Part shown: positions 12,475 through 24,667 of the stretch, in pieces
How positions within the stretch are numbered: position 1 is the stretch's first letter
Layout of the letters: each line of letters opens with the position of its first letter
Source of the DNA: Amyloporia xantha
Taxonomy: Eukaryota; Basidiomycota; Agaricomycetes; Polyporales; Adustoporiaceae
DNA length: 64,000 nt
Assembly: GCA_036971615.1 (NCBI GenBank)
Contig: JAYKKR010000024.1
Location: forward strand, 310,001-374,000
Direction: 5' to 3'
Program-made: the position numbers and the translations under genes
The notes under the pieces: model-generated
The model's database searches: none
Told to the model about the DNA's origin: nothing
The model's input: the letters and a program-made list of their open reading frames with translations, nothing else

Positions 12475-14007
12475 TCAGAAAGACCCAGCGTCGGCCTGAA
12501 ACTCTCGCTCAGCTTCTGCTAAAACCTCATGTCTGTCCTCATACAGCGCCATCACAAGCTCCCTCTCCTTCCACTGCTTGTCCGACGTTGGCGTGAGCGT
12601 ATAGGTAACCGACAGCGCTGACAGGGCGCCTCCGTACGCGTGAGAGATACCTACAGGGTGGGCTTGAGCGGTCAAGGACGCGACAACAACTCTTCAAAAC
12701 CCTCACCTGTATCAATAATGATAATCTTCCCGTCGCATCTCGAGACGATTTTCTGCTCAGATGTATGAATATCTTGTGTAATAAGCCTGGCCTATGTCAC
12801 CCACCTCAAAGTCCGGAGTATGTCCCATAACCATCCTCCGCGTCCCCGTCTTCTGTAACACCGCGTCCACCTCTGCACAGACTTTCTCCTCCGGATCTAG
12901 CGCCCACCCACGGTACCACAGTGGACCGTCCGTCCCATATAGTCGCCGTTCCTGGTCCGTCGCGTCCTCCGGGAGACCAGGATACGGATGTGGCGGATGT
13001 GGCGGCGGCGGTGTCTGCGTCTGGAGTTTGTGCAGGAGCGAATGCCCCAGTGCGTTTATACGCGAGGGGAAGGGCGTAAGGTCGGGATAGGACGGAGCGA
13101 GCCCGCCATGCACGAAAGATAGGGCGGCATGCGAAAGTGGCGAGGCTGGGGCCGCGGAGGGATCATAGTCAGTGTTTGGCACACCGAGAGAGGAGTGGAG
13201 AGGGAGACGGCCGGTGACGGTATAGTTTGCTGCCCAGCTTTTGCCAATGGTCCCACTGGAGAGCATCTTTTGTCTATCGGAGATGGAGCCGAAGGTGGCA
13301 ATTTCAGTGGGATGTACATATCTGTAAATTAGGTGAGGGGATCTGTCCCGGCCATATGTTGAAGTGATTAATGTCTACCTCCAATCACCTGAACGTTGTT
13401 TCAAGTATAGCATGGATATTTGCCTCAAAGTTTGAGTAAAGGGCCAAGACGTACCTATGACATTCATCCATTCATGGTTGCCCAAATGCGAGAGAACCAT
13501 TCCACCAGCGGCATGGGCTTGTTCGCGAAGCTGGTCCATCCAGAAGTATAATTTGATTGTGTCGTCTCCGCTGTCAGACTTCGTATGAGCAAAATGAGAT
13601 CAGACACACACATCGCCAATTAAAAGCTGTTGCTTTCAAGCACATAATTACAGGTCTGACGACGACCACGTCACCTACCGGTCAATTATATCTCCAGTCT
13701 GCACAAAGAAATCTACATTCCCCGTCCAGTTTCCCTCCGCATCTACAACTCCAGCCATCTGCAAGACCCTGCGCGCGTTAGGCATGTCCCCATGCAGGTC
13801 ACCTACCGCCACAATCCTGCGGGTGAACTGACCATCGACAGGCGTGCCGAATGGCTGTTGCGGGACTTCGAGCACAGGTCCATTGCTGAGTACCCGAGAG
13901 AGTGAGAAATCATGCACGAGACTGGAGATAGCGTGATGAGGAGCGAAGACAAGAACTAAGCCACATATGGGTGCAATAATTGCAAGGAATAATAAAAGAC
14001 GGGGCAT
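12475..14007 (-). CDS. Calcineurin-like metallophosphatase, Shewanella-like phosphatase type
   Basis: Metal-dependent phosphatase of the PPP/metallophosphoesterase fold. The start is ATG 14007. An N-terminal hydrophobic segment (MPRLLLFLAIIAPICGLVLV) looks like a signal peptide or membrane anchor, so the enzyme probably sits in the secretory pathway. The metal-binding motifs appear in order: GDLHGD (GDxHG), QTGDIIDRGDD (GDxxDRG), SHLGNHEWMN (GNHE), FVHGGL and MVMGHTPDFEV (the GH motif). GNHE followed by MN and the late GHTP motif match the Shewanella-like phosphatase (SLP) group rather than true PP1/PP2A. The C-terminus reads EREFQADAGSF, stop at 12475-12477. A Pro/His-rich loop (TPPPPHPPHPYPG) lies between the core halves. 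About four introns interrupt it. The physiological substrate is unknown. Confidence 0.88.
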
Positions 14008-14718
14008 GGCTGTCCGAGCTTCAAAGCTGTTTCATGCATCGCGCCCAAGTTCACTGTCGCTGACCGCCCGACCTTCCTTATTCGTCCACTCATCCACCGG
14101 CTACGGCGTCGCCTTATTTGGGCCCGACATGTGTGAATGTTCTACATTTCTTGGTACCTCTAAATTCTAAGTTTTGACTTCGGTATATCACCAGAATTTC
14201 GTTACATATTTCCAGTGCATTTGAACACTGTTATATCAGCGTTGGATAGTATTAATAACATGTTCCCTATCACGGAAGAACTTATGAAATTCTGCCGCGT
14301 CCAAAGCCACTGCCTACTAGTACTGACATTGAACCATGTTTCAGTCAAACCATCACATCTGCAATTCATTTAAATTCACCTTACATGACTCACTTTCGGA
14401 GTCGGCGTGTTTTTACACTTTCCGTCGTAAATCATGTTGGATTCGTAGCCATGATATTTATGATTCAAAACTTTGTGCTCGGCGCGTACTGTGCCACTAG
14501 TTAAGAGCGGCGGCAGGATGCACATAACAGAAGGCGTGAAAGCCACGCACGTATTCAGTAAACGACGATCGTATTCTTCTCTCCATGCGTTACTGTACAA
14601 GAAATTTGTCGACTGCAATCTTACATACATTATGTGGCCCATGACGTGCCGGAACTTCATTGAACGCTTACGCTGAGAATTATAGCGTAGGCTTTGAATT
14701 GGCATGCTGACCATCTAG
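14008..14718. other. Intergenic spacer, no gene seen
   Basis: This stretch lies upstream of the phosphatase start and downstream of the glutathione peroxidase stop, both on the minus strand. It is AT-richer than its flanks. The longest open frame (112 codons, minus strand, 14376-14714) has no protein features I recognise and overlaps an opposite-strand frame, so I treat it as the phosphatase promoter plus the peroxidase 3' untranslated region. Confidence 0.35.
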
Positions 14719-15673
14719 TCAGACCAGCTTCGCAACTTCTGCATCGATACCCTCCGGCGTGGTTGTCGAAGCCCAGCGCTGAACAACATTCCCATTCTTG
14801 TCGATCAGGAATTTCTCGAAATTCCACTGGGGAAACATTCGAATCAGCACTGGCATCGCAGGACTAGCTGGACAATGAGTACTGACCTTGATTCTCGTCA
14901 TTCCGAGTAGGCCGGCCTTCTGGTTCTTGAGGTATTTGAACACCTCGTTCGTATTGTCGCCGTTCACCTCAGATTTCTTCATCAGGGGAAATGTGACGCC
15001 ATGGTTCAACTGACAGAATTCGCCGATTGCCTCGTCACTACCGGGTTCCTGCCCACCAAACTACGCAGACGGTACGTTGGGTCAGTGTCATCGATGATAG
15101 TGACTCGTCTTAACACACGACTAACCTGATTGCAAGGGAACCCAAGGATGATAAAGTCTTTGTCTTTATATTTATCGTACAATGCTTGCAGGCCTATCAT
15201 CGTCCAGACCCGAATCGAACGTCAGCACTAGTCCTGTTGTAGAATAATATCCGTGCACTCGGGACTTACCTTTGTACTGCGGAGTGAACCCACTATGGCG
15301 ATCATGAGCATCGAAGTATCCTATCCAGCTTTCAATTTAAGAGCAGTACGTGCCATTTAGAAGCCACATTGACGATCAACACGACTTTGCCCTTCAACTG
15401 CTCAAAGTCAAATGTCTTCCCTCCTGGAAGTTCAGCTTTCAGATCATAGAACGAAGACATCGTGCCGCTGCTATAGTCGCGTTTACTGGTTCGATTAATT
15501 TGAGATCTGTGAATACGTCTTGGTATTTGGATAGATCTGGACCTCCGGAGAACGTGCAAAGACGATAATGAAGAGAGTTCACGAGAGGCGGTGCTCAAGG
15601 AGAATCTGAGGTTGAGACGACGGCCTAACGTGCGTTGTATGGTTGTCAAGCCCCGAGTTGGAAACATGACCAT
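14719..15673 (-). CDS. Glutathione peroxidase (Gpx3/Hyr1-like), possible mitochondrial leader
   Basis: Thiol (Cys-type) glutathione peroxidase that reduces peroxides, probably with thioredoxin, as fungal Gpx3/Hyr1 does. The core protein begins [15 protein letters not shown] (ATG 15460). It contains NVASKCGFTPQY with the peroxidatic Cys, [15 protein letters not shown] with the catalytic Gln, and [13 protein letters not shown] with the Trp and Asn of the tetrad. It ends [10 protein letters not shown] (stop 14719-14721). The first core intron (15293-15353) begins with GC rather than GT and splits the catalytic Cys codon (TG|T). The frame stays open upstream to ATG 15673. That 71-residue extension is rich in Arg and Ser with few acidic residues and looks like a mitochondrial presequence, so two start sites may give two locations. 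The core assignment is firm; use of the upstream start is inference. Confidence 0.92.
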
Positions 15674-16004
15674 AAATCCGGGTTAAAATGACCCGCAGGA
15701 CATCGATTGAATTCCCACACACGCGTGTAGAGGCCATGACTATCAGTAGGTACGCGGTTTAGTCACAATATCGAGCAATAGCCTTCGCTGTGCAGGGAAT
15801 CAGAATATGGGGAACACCACATAATCATATGCATGACATTGAATATGCGTCAAATTAAGAACATGCAGTACACAGAGGGCAAGGTATCATATATCAACGT
15901 TCAAATCCTGCCACATGCCACCGATCAAGCTCGCAAACCGCAAACACCAACGTCAAAACATAAGCAGATGCCATCTGATTTGTTATGCTGCTATATCGTG
16001 ATAT
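15674..16004. other. Short intergenic spacer
   Basis: This stretch lies between the glutathione peroxidase 5' end and the TERT stop codon, both genes being on the minus strand. It must hold the peroxidase promoter and the TERT 3' untranslated region. No coding feature was seen. Confidence 0.35.
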
Positions 16005-19000
16005 CTAGAATGCTAACAACGTCAGAGTCGACAAACCTTCCTTGACGATTCCGCGGAATTGCTTTTTAAGACGTCGGTTCCGCGGCCGAGCGAGTTCCAA
16101 TTCAAGCCATTTGATGAGCTGCGGGTATGTATGAGACTTGCGCGAGAGAGCAGTATAAAATGCATGCGTTCCCAGCCTGTAACAAGCGAATGTTTTGACT
16201 CAGCGTTTCCTCAGCCACGAGCCTACAGTGTGCGTGATTCACGCACCATGTCACTTGCGCTTGCTGGACTTTGCAGCGTCCGCCGCTGGCTCTCGCCACT
16301 TTGTTTGAGGCCTTGTTTCGCATCGTTGCATAGGTATACCTAATCATCTGATACACAGTGTCTTCTCAAATATTTCAGTGTTTGCTCGTCCAGCATTGTA
16401 TCCCAATGACATACTGCGAATGAAGGATGCACTCTTCCCAACGTCTAAGCCCCACTGTCGTAAGTAATGGTGCATCTTCATGGCCGATAGCAGGAAATTT
16501 TGGTAAATATTGAGGTACAGAGTGCGAGGCCCATTGAGGTCCGAGTCGCAGAAGATTATGTGACTCTTTGCCTTCGTTAATCTGTGAAAGTGAGTGGCAA
16601 TTTTGTGACAATCTACCTCAAGCTTACTGCATCATCTTGTGTACAAAAGGTCTGGCCCGGACGACGACCCTTCTCGACAGTTAAGGAATCCTGCAAGTCT
16701 GATCCCAGAAGGTTCATTGAGGGGAAGCAAGCACATGTGTCGCGAACTTACATCCATCATGATAGCGAGTATAGTCAGCTGAAACCGATAGGTCAGACAT
16801 ATCAATCATGTATCCACACCACGGGAAGTCTGGAGAATATAAAGTGAGAAAGGCGTAAGACGTTAAGAATGAGTATACGCACTTCGCTGGCGAGGCTCAA
16901 CTACATTCATATTGGGATCATAATCGAAGTTTGTCAGTGTCTTCTCTTTAGAAATAAAGCACCCATATTCTGGGTGGCCTGAGATCATTGGACAGTTTCC
17001 GGATTCATCATCTTGCATTTGTATAGAACCAGTACTCACCATGGATCATCATACCCAAGAACCGTCTGGCTTTCTCTAAATCGGTGGTGATGAGGAGATA
17101 GTCGTCGATCAACCGCAGTAAAACCTATAGCAGTAGAAGTCAAACAAATTTTACTAGGAGGCCATACCGTCTTCTACTTACGCTCTGTGGATCATCTGTG
17201 AACTTGAAATGGCGCTGCTCCAAGTCACCATAGAAGAAAGAACACAACAGAGCCGACAAAACGGAGCCTTGTGGGATTCCCACAACCTGGCGATAGTAAT
17301 CTCCTCCGATCTATCGAGCCATATTCATGTCAAGATGTAGCCGCTTCCACGAAGACAAATCTTTTACCTTGACAATGTTCTCGGTAATATGCTCTTCCAG
17401 TAACTCAATGATTTCCTGTTTCTTCGAGAACGGATATACGACCTGTAACGAGCACTATAAATGTAATGTCTCTGTTGAGGAACTTCGGCCACCCGTACCT
17501 GATCGACAAAAATAGTATGTCGAAGGGCTTCGGCAAGCTTCGAGGCAAATGTGAGGAAATGAGGGTGATCATCTTTATATCATCAGACATCACGACGTGC
17601 TCGGTCAACACAATTGATATGAGGCGATGCAGTATGTCAAACCTTCAGAATGTGCTTTCCTGACGTATTTACGTCGTATTTTGGATCCAACGGAATTGAC
17701 CTGTCCGTATCGCTGAATCATGTAGGCATCCTAGTAAAACGTCGTTGAATCTTGCGGTTGTCGTGATAAGTATACAGCGAATATGCATACCTCTGAGAGG
17801 ACCTCTCGAATGATCTCGAGTAGCTTGGTCTGCTCAATGGTGTCGAAACACGCTTGCACATCAACTTTCACGAAATAGAGCTTAGGCCTAGTACAGCACC
17901 AGCATCGGAAACCTGCCGTAGTCAACATGGAAAATACTCACAATGTCTTATCTGGTCTAGATTCCATTAGCCTTGATTTGAATGCCTTGAGTTTGGTATA
18001 GACCTCATTCGAGCCAAAAACCGAAGCTCCTAATAACTGTGGATGAATTTCCTAGTACAATTTATTGTGTAAAAGGACAGCGCGCAGAAAATGGTCGACA
18101 AGAACCTTTTCATACGTGAGAATTTGAAATGCGGCCTGGAGAATTTGATTGATAGATTGCTCAGGCCATCCCAAAGCACCCTTGTGATGATGCGATATGT
18201 CAATCCTTCATGTTCGACACTAGTAGTCACCCACCTTGCCCGTAGGTTTCCTTCGTCGCAGGTTTACAATCGGCCGTACACCGGTCTCCTTCGGAAGAAG
18301 ACGCACGAACGAAAACCCTAGTTTTCGCTGCCGTAGGATTTCTTCGGCCTCGCACTTTTGCTAGATTTATACCTTCCATTTAAGGACAAAAGCGACAGCA
18401 AAAACGTACCTGTTCTATCTTCTGGAAAGTGTCAGCACTCAGCTTCTCAATAAGCGGACCACATAGTGTAGACCAGTCATCTTGGCGAAAGTACAGAATT
18501 CTTCGACGAAAGGCAGAAGATTCGGTCACGTAAAATGTTGTCTATGTTGAAGAAGAGAGATCAACCCACGACGAAGTTTGTGTAGTCAGAGACATGCTCC
18601 AAGCTAATGCTATACCTTCAACAAAGGTAACAGGAAAGAGTCATAGTACCAGAAGAGGAACTCTTCCAGAAGTTCACGTCGCTTGAGGACATCGGTTGCG
18701 CAGACCCTTGGCTGCGTCTTGCTGCCCGCTGGATACAGCCACTCACATTCCATGAGGCTGAAGCCTTGTAAGACATTGTGTAGTGTGGTTGTCTCATATC
18801 GTCTTGCGGAGATGAATGTTTTAACATCTGCAAATGATTGAGATCGAGCAAAGAAAGCTACCTCTAGGCTCCGCTTACGTCCCAATACGAGCTTCTTATT
18901 CTTCTCACAGCCCCAGAATGCCTTCGGAATCACAGCATTGGTCACCAGGACAGCATAGCGATATACCTAGAAAGGATAAACAAATTCAGCACTGGAATCT

Positions 19001-20879
19001 GTTTGTGACTGTGAACAATCATAGACCTCAGCAAAGGTGCAAGCAAATTCAGCAAATCGAGGTTTATGCTTGAAGTGTTTCTGTGCTTGAGAGAGTCCCA
19101 GGGGAACTATGGAGCGGCCTGCAGAGTCCACAGAAACATTGATATCCGCCATGGTTAGTTGAGACCGCAATTCGATGGAATGCTCTGACATCATCTCCTA
19201 CATGATCGGTTACGTTCGTGTCAAGATCTACATAGCAAAATGTGAGGCGCACTAGAATAATACTGCTGTCTAGCGGTTCTTTGTCGGTTATAATCTATAT
19301 TCTTATGAGCATCATGAAGATGTCTGGTGCATCAAACATCTTACTTTGGATGGGCACGCGAACTCGAGTAAAGCTTTGTATCCGCATTTCCCGTGTCTCC
19401 AAATCATTTTATCAAGCAATTCCAAAACCGGCTTCAGGCGCTTGGGCGTTTTACAAATGCCCCTTTTCTGACAATAAACAGTGAGTGATACGCAAAAGTA
19501 AATGACAGAAATAACGCACTTGGATCTCATCTTCCCTAACAAGATAGTCAGGAGGCGTATACGCTTGGAATAGAGGTTTTTGAGGTACCGAGAAGGGATT
19601 TGAAAGCCGATATTGACGAGGGAAGATATATTTGGATAGATGCCTCGCGTCGTCTGCTTGCATCACTGGGTCCAGATCAACCCATTTACCAGAACGAACC
19701 TTCCGTTGGCGCGTGTGCGACGGGTGAAAGCGATTGAAGACATCTGTAACCTGTTAGAGAACGTTATTTTCTGGCAAGAAGATAATATAACCTACGCTTT
19801 GGGGGTAAACCAATAGCAATCCGATTTGTGTGTGGAATAAAATATGGCCAAGAATAGAACATCCGAGAGCGAGGAAAGGTGATATCAGCAGGTGTCCGGC
19901 TGTGTAAACATTAGTGACAGGAAAGCAATAGGATTTCGGAGATACCTTTGGAGAGGAAACTTCGGGGGCACAGACAGTCGTCGAGTTGGTTGAAGAGGCA
20001 GACATGTTGATACGGAGTAACTTCAATCGTTTTGCCGGTCTTTCGCTAATACCTGGCTCAGACATTTTCCGTTTTACTCCATGACGCAATACATCCTCAG
20101 CTTGAGTTGTTGATTCACTTTTGCCAGTTCGGTGTAAGCCGGTCAAGAGATTAGGTGGCTTCATATGAACAATCGGCTCTCCGATTAGTTGACAAAAACA
20201 CTGGTTTGGCAGTGAGACAAAAAGAGAGGTCTCGGTCAAAAGATGGAACATGGCATCTTCTCCTATCCTGTTCATCCAATGTTGTCGCACTGAGTTCGAC
20301 GATGTATCATGATTGCATGGACTACTCACCTCTGGAAAAGTGTCTCCCATTCCGGCGCCTGCAAGGCATTGACGATGGTATTGACGAAATGGTTCATAAG
20401 TGGTGTACGAGAATTTGCCAGGTCTTACAAAGTCACAGTTATACTTGGCCTGTTGCGAATTACGACACGAAGAATCGATCAATAATAAAGCTATAAAAGC
20501 GTAAGCAGCACGTACAGGTCGATAACCTGCAGTGATGACATTGGAAGGTCGACCCTTGGCCTTCAAAAAAAGTTTCTCCTGAGCTCTTTCTATGATCTAC
20601 AAGTTGATGAGCAAAAAATTGTCGTTGCATACTGACTCTACGTCTCACCTCTCGTACAAAAATCATAGGTGATATGGTTTGGAACCTCTTCGTTTGAACG
20701 CGACTGGGTATGCAAGCGACATAGGACTCGTTCAGAAGCCATTTGTATTGTAATGTGTCGTCATTTTGCACGAGAAAATTATGGCTCTCGCCTGACGGTT
20801 CAAGTATTTCGGACAAATGATGGCGCAGACCACGAATAGCAGGGTAGTAGGATTGCAAGATGTCCAAGGAAACAGACAT
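16005..20879 (-). CDS. TERT: Telomerase reverse transcriptase, with apparent frameshift in the C-terminal extension
   Basis: Catalytic subunit of telomerase, which copies the telomerase RNA onto chromosome ends in the nucleus. The start is ATG 20879 (MSVSLDILQSYYPAIRGL); the stop is TAG 16005-16007 after LSTLTLLAF. Domains in order: TEN-like N-terminus with SNVITAGYRP; GQ motif (RIGEDAMFHLLTETS); QFP motif (HLSKYIFPRQYRL); T motif (EFLFWYYDSFLLPLLK); motif 1 (FYVTESSAFRRRILYF); motif 2 (GVRPIVNLRRRK); motif A (LYFVKVDVQACFDTI); motif B' (GIPQGSVLSALLCSFFYG); motif C (LLRLIDDYLLIT) with both catalytic Asp; motif E (CFISKEKTLTNF); then FPWCGYMIDM and the C-terminal extension (LYLNIYQNFLLSAMKM, LGTHAFYTALSRK). 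The gene has about 20 short introns and a product near 1,150 residues. The A-run at 16645-16648 breaks frame between GRRPGQTF and HKMMQLTKAKSH. No second lesion was seen in the parts I traced. Confidence 0.95.
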
Positions 20880-21757
20880 CTGGAAGACGTTACTCTCAAA
20901 GCCGGTGTACCGCTCAGAGAGGTGATCAGAACACAGCAGTATAAATGATAGGATACAGGACAGCCAGTGGCAACTCAGCCTGAGGCTGCGATTCGGCGAA
21001 ACCTAGCGAGACGCGTGCACGGTGCAACCAGCGACACGGTACACGTGATCAAACACAGACGCGCTTGTGGCGGCTGCGCGAAATTCGAAGCTCACCGCCT
21101 TTGTTCTGAAAACTCCCATGTCAGTCATTGGTAGGAGCAACCTGGAACATTGCGTTCGGGCGCCGTCAATTTGAAACAGATAAGCCAAGCTACCCTGTAC
21201 CTTGCTGCGGTGGATCTTACATGCTTTCTGTTGAGCCCCCAAAATACTTGAATCAGATCATATCACTGCTGGGGGTGCCGACCGGGACGCTGACGGCGTA
21301 AGCATATGTCCCATTCGCAACTGTCGCCTGGGATAAGATAGAATGCGAAGGACGACCGAGGCGGAGTCAACCAGAGGGGTGGAAGCCGAAAATGAAGCAT
21401 GTCGGATTACGGGGTTGCCGAACAACCTAAGAGACTTCATCCAGGCGAGGGACTTGCCAATTACAACGAGAAAATATGCGCATTCCGGATATGACATTCC
21501 ACAAGAACGGAAGTGTAAACAATAACGATAGTTGTACACGAACGATAGGTGATTTCATTGTCCGATACTGTATGTAGAGTCTAGATCATGCGCAGCACTA
21601 ATCTCCCGAGCGGGAGCGGGTATTATACAGACAGGCTACAATAGTGTAGACGGTATCGACGTTCGACGGCGTCGGGCACAGCAGATAGGTACACAGCGGA
21701 TGCGAGGAGAATGCAATAGTCCGAACCGCAGTAATACAAGTCAAAGGGCACGAGGCG
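20880..21757. other. Intergenic spacer upstream of TERT
   Basis: The 878 bp lie between the TERT start and the stop of the Stealth gene, both minus strand. Open frames up to about 93 codons occur on both strands and none is recognisable. The stretch should hold the TERT promoter. I saw no telomerase-RNA-like template repeat in it. Confidence 0.35.
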
Positions 21758-24406
21758 TCATTGCTTTTTCTCCCAGGAAGCGGCACGGCCCCAGTGCTTG
21801 TCCTGGAATGCCCTGAACATCGCAGCCACCTCGTGATCGCCCTCCGTCACATCGTCGTTCACACAAAGCAGCACGATGTCTCTGTCCGAGTTGAGTCTGC
21901 TCAGGACATCACTAGCCTGTTCCGGATTCTCCAGCCGCTCGAACGAGGCAGGTGTTTTGCCTACAGAGGAAGTTCAATGTCCAGACCCACGCTGTAGGTG
22001 AACAGGACACGTACCAATCACATAGCGATAGCGCTGCAGGAGCTGCATCGTCCATAGACGCACGTTCCGCTGGCTCGCCGCATCCATGACTGCACGTAAT
22101 GAGAAATCACCCTCCGGCCACCTCTCCACAAGTGGAAGATGTGGGATCTCATCTGCGAACTCCTCGTCCCACTCCACAGAGCTATCCAGTGGTGCAAATG
22201 CCCGATCTGGTGGTGGAAGGAATGCAGACATGCCAATAGAACCGCTGGCACGCATGAGGGCCGACATCACTAGAGGCAGTTGCATGAGAGGCGTTCAATA
22301 AATAGGGTAGGCAGATAAAAAGTCTCACCGCAATCTCCACATTGGGGATATTCAAACGCAATATGCTTGAACCGATCACTGGCCCGCGACTGTCCCGCGA
22401 AGCACTGTCCGTAGCTGATTGTACATGTCGGAAGATGTTCCTCCGGAACATCCGATGTTGTCGACGGAAAGTCGTCCTGGCCGTATCCCAAGGACCCATA
22501 CGCATACCCGTCCAGCGACGCTGCCCGTCGAGTCACCCAAACCCAATTTTTTGTGAGTTCCACAGTCACAAGCCAATGAACCGCGCACACTCACAGAACA
22601 CATACGACGTCTTGCCCAACCCGCCCTTCGAGCCGCTCCGCGACAGAGCACGGTTGACCCTCTGCTTCTCCAGCGTCATCCTCCGTCCGCTCTTTACCGC
22701 CAGCTCGACCTCCCTAGACCCCAGCGTGTCCCACACACCGCCCAGTTCCTGCCACGCCTGCTGAGCCTCAGCCTCGCCCCACGTGTCATCCACACCACCA
22801 ACGCGCCCGACGGCCCAGGCCCACAACATCGCCTCTCGCGCGCGCTCGACAATGAAGTGTGCGTGGAGAAAGAGCGTGTTAATGTCCGCGGGCGCGCCAG
22901 GTCCGGCAGTTTCGCGGAAGGGGTGAGACGCGCTGCGTGCGAAGGCGGTGGGCCAAATCGTTTCAAGCTCGGCTAGCATCGCAGAGGAGACGATCTTCGC
23001 TTGATGCATGACATATGGGCGGTGTCGGGCGCCGAAGCGTTGACCTGCCATTCAAAAATAATTAAGATAACGCAACAATAATGACCGACATATGGAGGAG
23101 ACGGACTCAGCATATAATTTGATTCACCCATGCCGCGCCATTCTCCCGGCGTTTCTGGTGTAGGCCTTGATGGCGGAATCGTCAGCCAAGACTCCATATG
23201 TAAGACGATGCCGAATGCTGCAGGATGCGATTAGCTTCCGAGTAGTACTACATAGACCTTCACCAGAGGGACGAATAGACTCACCAGAAGTGTAGAAGCT
23301 CGCGGGCGTCATGGGTTTCGCCATATATAGATCATCGTTCTTCAAACAGGCAAAAGTAAGAAATTATAGCCAAGTCCACCGCAAGGCATATCCCTCACCA
23401 TATATACGCTGAAGTGGACATCAGTTCACAAATCATTGAACATAGCATTGTGCAGCTTACAAATAATCTGAAATGCCCTCTACATGTCCCAATTGTGATT
23501 CGATTGCCAAGCTGACATCCGCAAAATTATGACGTAGTCCCAGAGCGTCCTGTGGTCACACGCACCTGTTGAATGTCGTGCCCTCATACGACTTGAAAAC
23601 TTCTGCATGATGCACCACATCTAGCGTGATACTACTATCCTGCCAGCCTGATGCCGTCTCCTTGGCAAGGTCAAGCCATTGTGGTATCTGGCCAAGACGC
23701 CAAGACGCAGATAGGGTGAGGTTCGGGGTCGTCACGGGTATGGGAAAGTCGGAGGTGAGGATAAAGAAACGCCCTATGTATTTGCGAAAGTTGAGGAGGA
23801 CAGAGCGCAGGGAATGGCGGAGCTCGTCATGATCCCTGCCGAATGTAGTTTGGCATCGACTTGGAATGAAGAAACCAATAGAAGCACGCACCGATACAGC
23901 CGGGCTTCGGTGACGGACGACGATGGCCGCCATGGGTCATCATCACTATATTGCTGTTGCACAGCTATCTTCGCCTGCTGCTCTAAGGGGTCAGAGCCAT
24001 TCACCCATGTCCATAGGAAATCTATGTTGGGAACGGTTGAGGAATAGCATAGGTCTCCTTGTGCGAAGTAAGACTCGAGACATGATGTAGGGAGATCGAT
24101 GACTGGTCTCAGCGATACATTGGCGGATAGAGTGGGTTGTGGTGACACTTGAAAGGGGAGGTATGATGTGTGAGACGATTGTATAGCGTCTGCAGGGTAG
24201 GGCTCGAGGTCTAGGTCCTCTAGGTCGTCGTCTATGTCTTTGAGGGTATGTCTGAGCAGTGCGAACAAAGCAAGGAGAGAGGTGCTGAAAAGAGCGAGAA
24301 TGACAATGCGACGACGGGGGAGGTATGAGGAAGGCTTCTCCACAGCTATGGGAGAGGCGAAGGGTAGCTGTGAGAGGGGGATGTAGTCTGAGCGGCTGAT
24401 GCGCAT
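21758..24406 (-). CDS. Stealth-family phosphotransferase (xylosylphosphotransferase Xpt1-like)
   Basis: Type II membrane protein of the Stealth family, enzymes that transfer sugar-1-phosphate from a UDP-sugar to another sugar; the fungal member studied is Cryptococcus Xpt1 of the Golgi. The chosen start is ATG 24406 (MRISRSDYIPLSQLPF, in a good initiation context); an in-frame ATG lies upstream at 24478. One membrane span follows (RIVILALFSTSLLALFALL). All four conserved regions are present: CR1 NIDFLWTWVNGSDP; CR2 RDHDELRHSLRSVL with FFILTS; CR3 AIESQLGHVEGISDY and NDDLYMAKPM; CR4 RFGARHRPYVMHQAKI. The C-terminal part holds IVLLCVNDDVTEGDHEV and ends ASWEKKQ (stop 21758-21760). About ten introns interrupt it. 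Family membership is firm; the sugar transferred is inferred from the fungal relative. Confidence 0.92.
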
Positions 24407-24667
24407 GGTGGTCAGGACATGAATAGAGGAGAGCAGGCCCTGTAGCCTTGAGGAAAGGATATGTATGAGTGGAAGCATGTTTGGAATGCCGCTCCTGCCG
24501 AGAGCACTTACTGCGGAACCGCGCAGCAGCCAAACGGTCGTGTGACGTTTGTCAAGAAGAAGAAGCAGCTCTGCTTCCGATTAATCAAGTTGGAAGTCGA
24601 AATGACCTAGAAGCAAATAATACGAGTTGGACTCGAGAGAGGTGATGGTGTGCAACAGATACACAGG

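Noticed and set aside
17731..17928. Retrotransposon origin for the reverse-transcriptase motifs
   Set aside because: The T motif, GQ and QFP motifs, TERT-type motif 1 and 2, and the C-terminal extension are all present in order in a spliced gene, which identifies telomerase rather than a retroelement.
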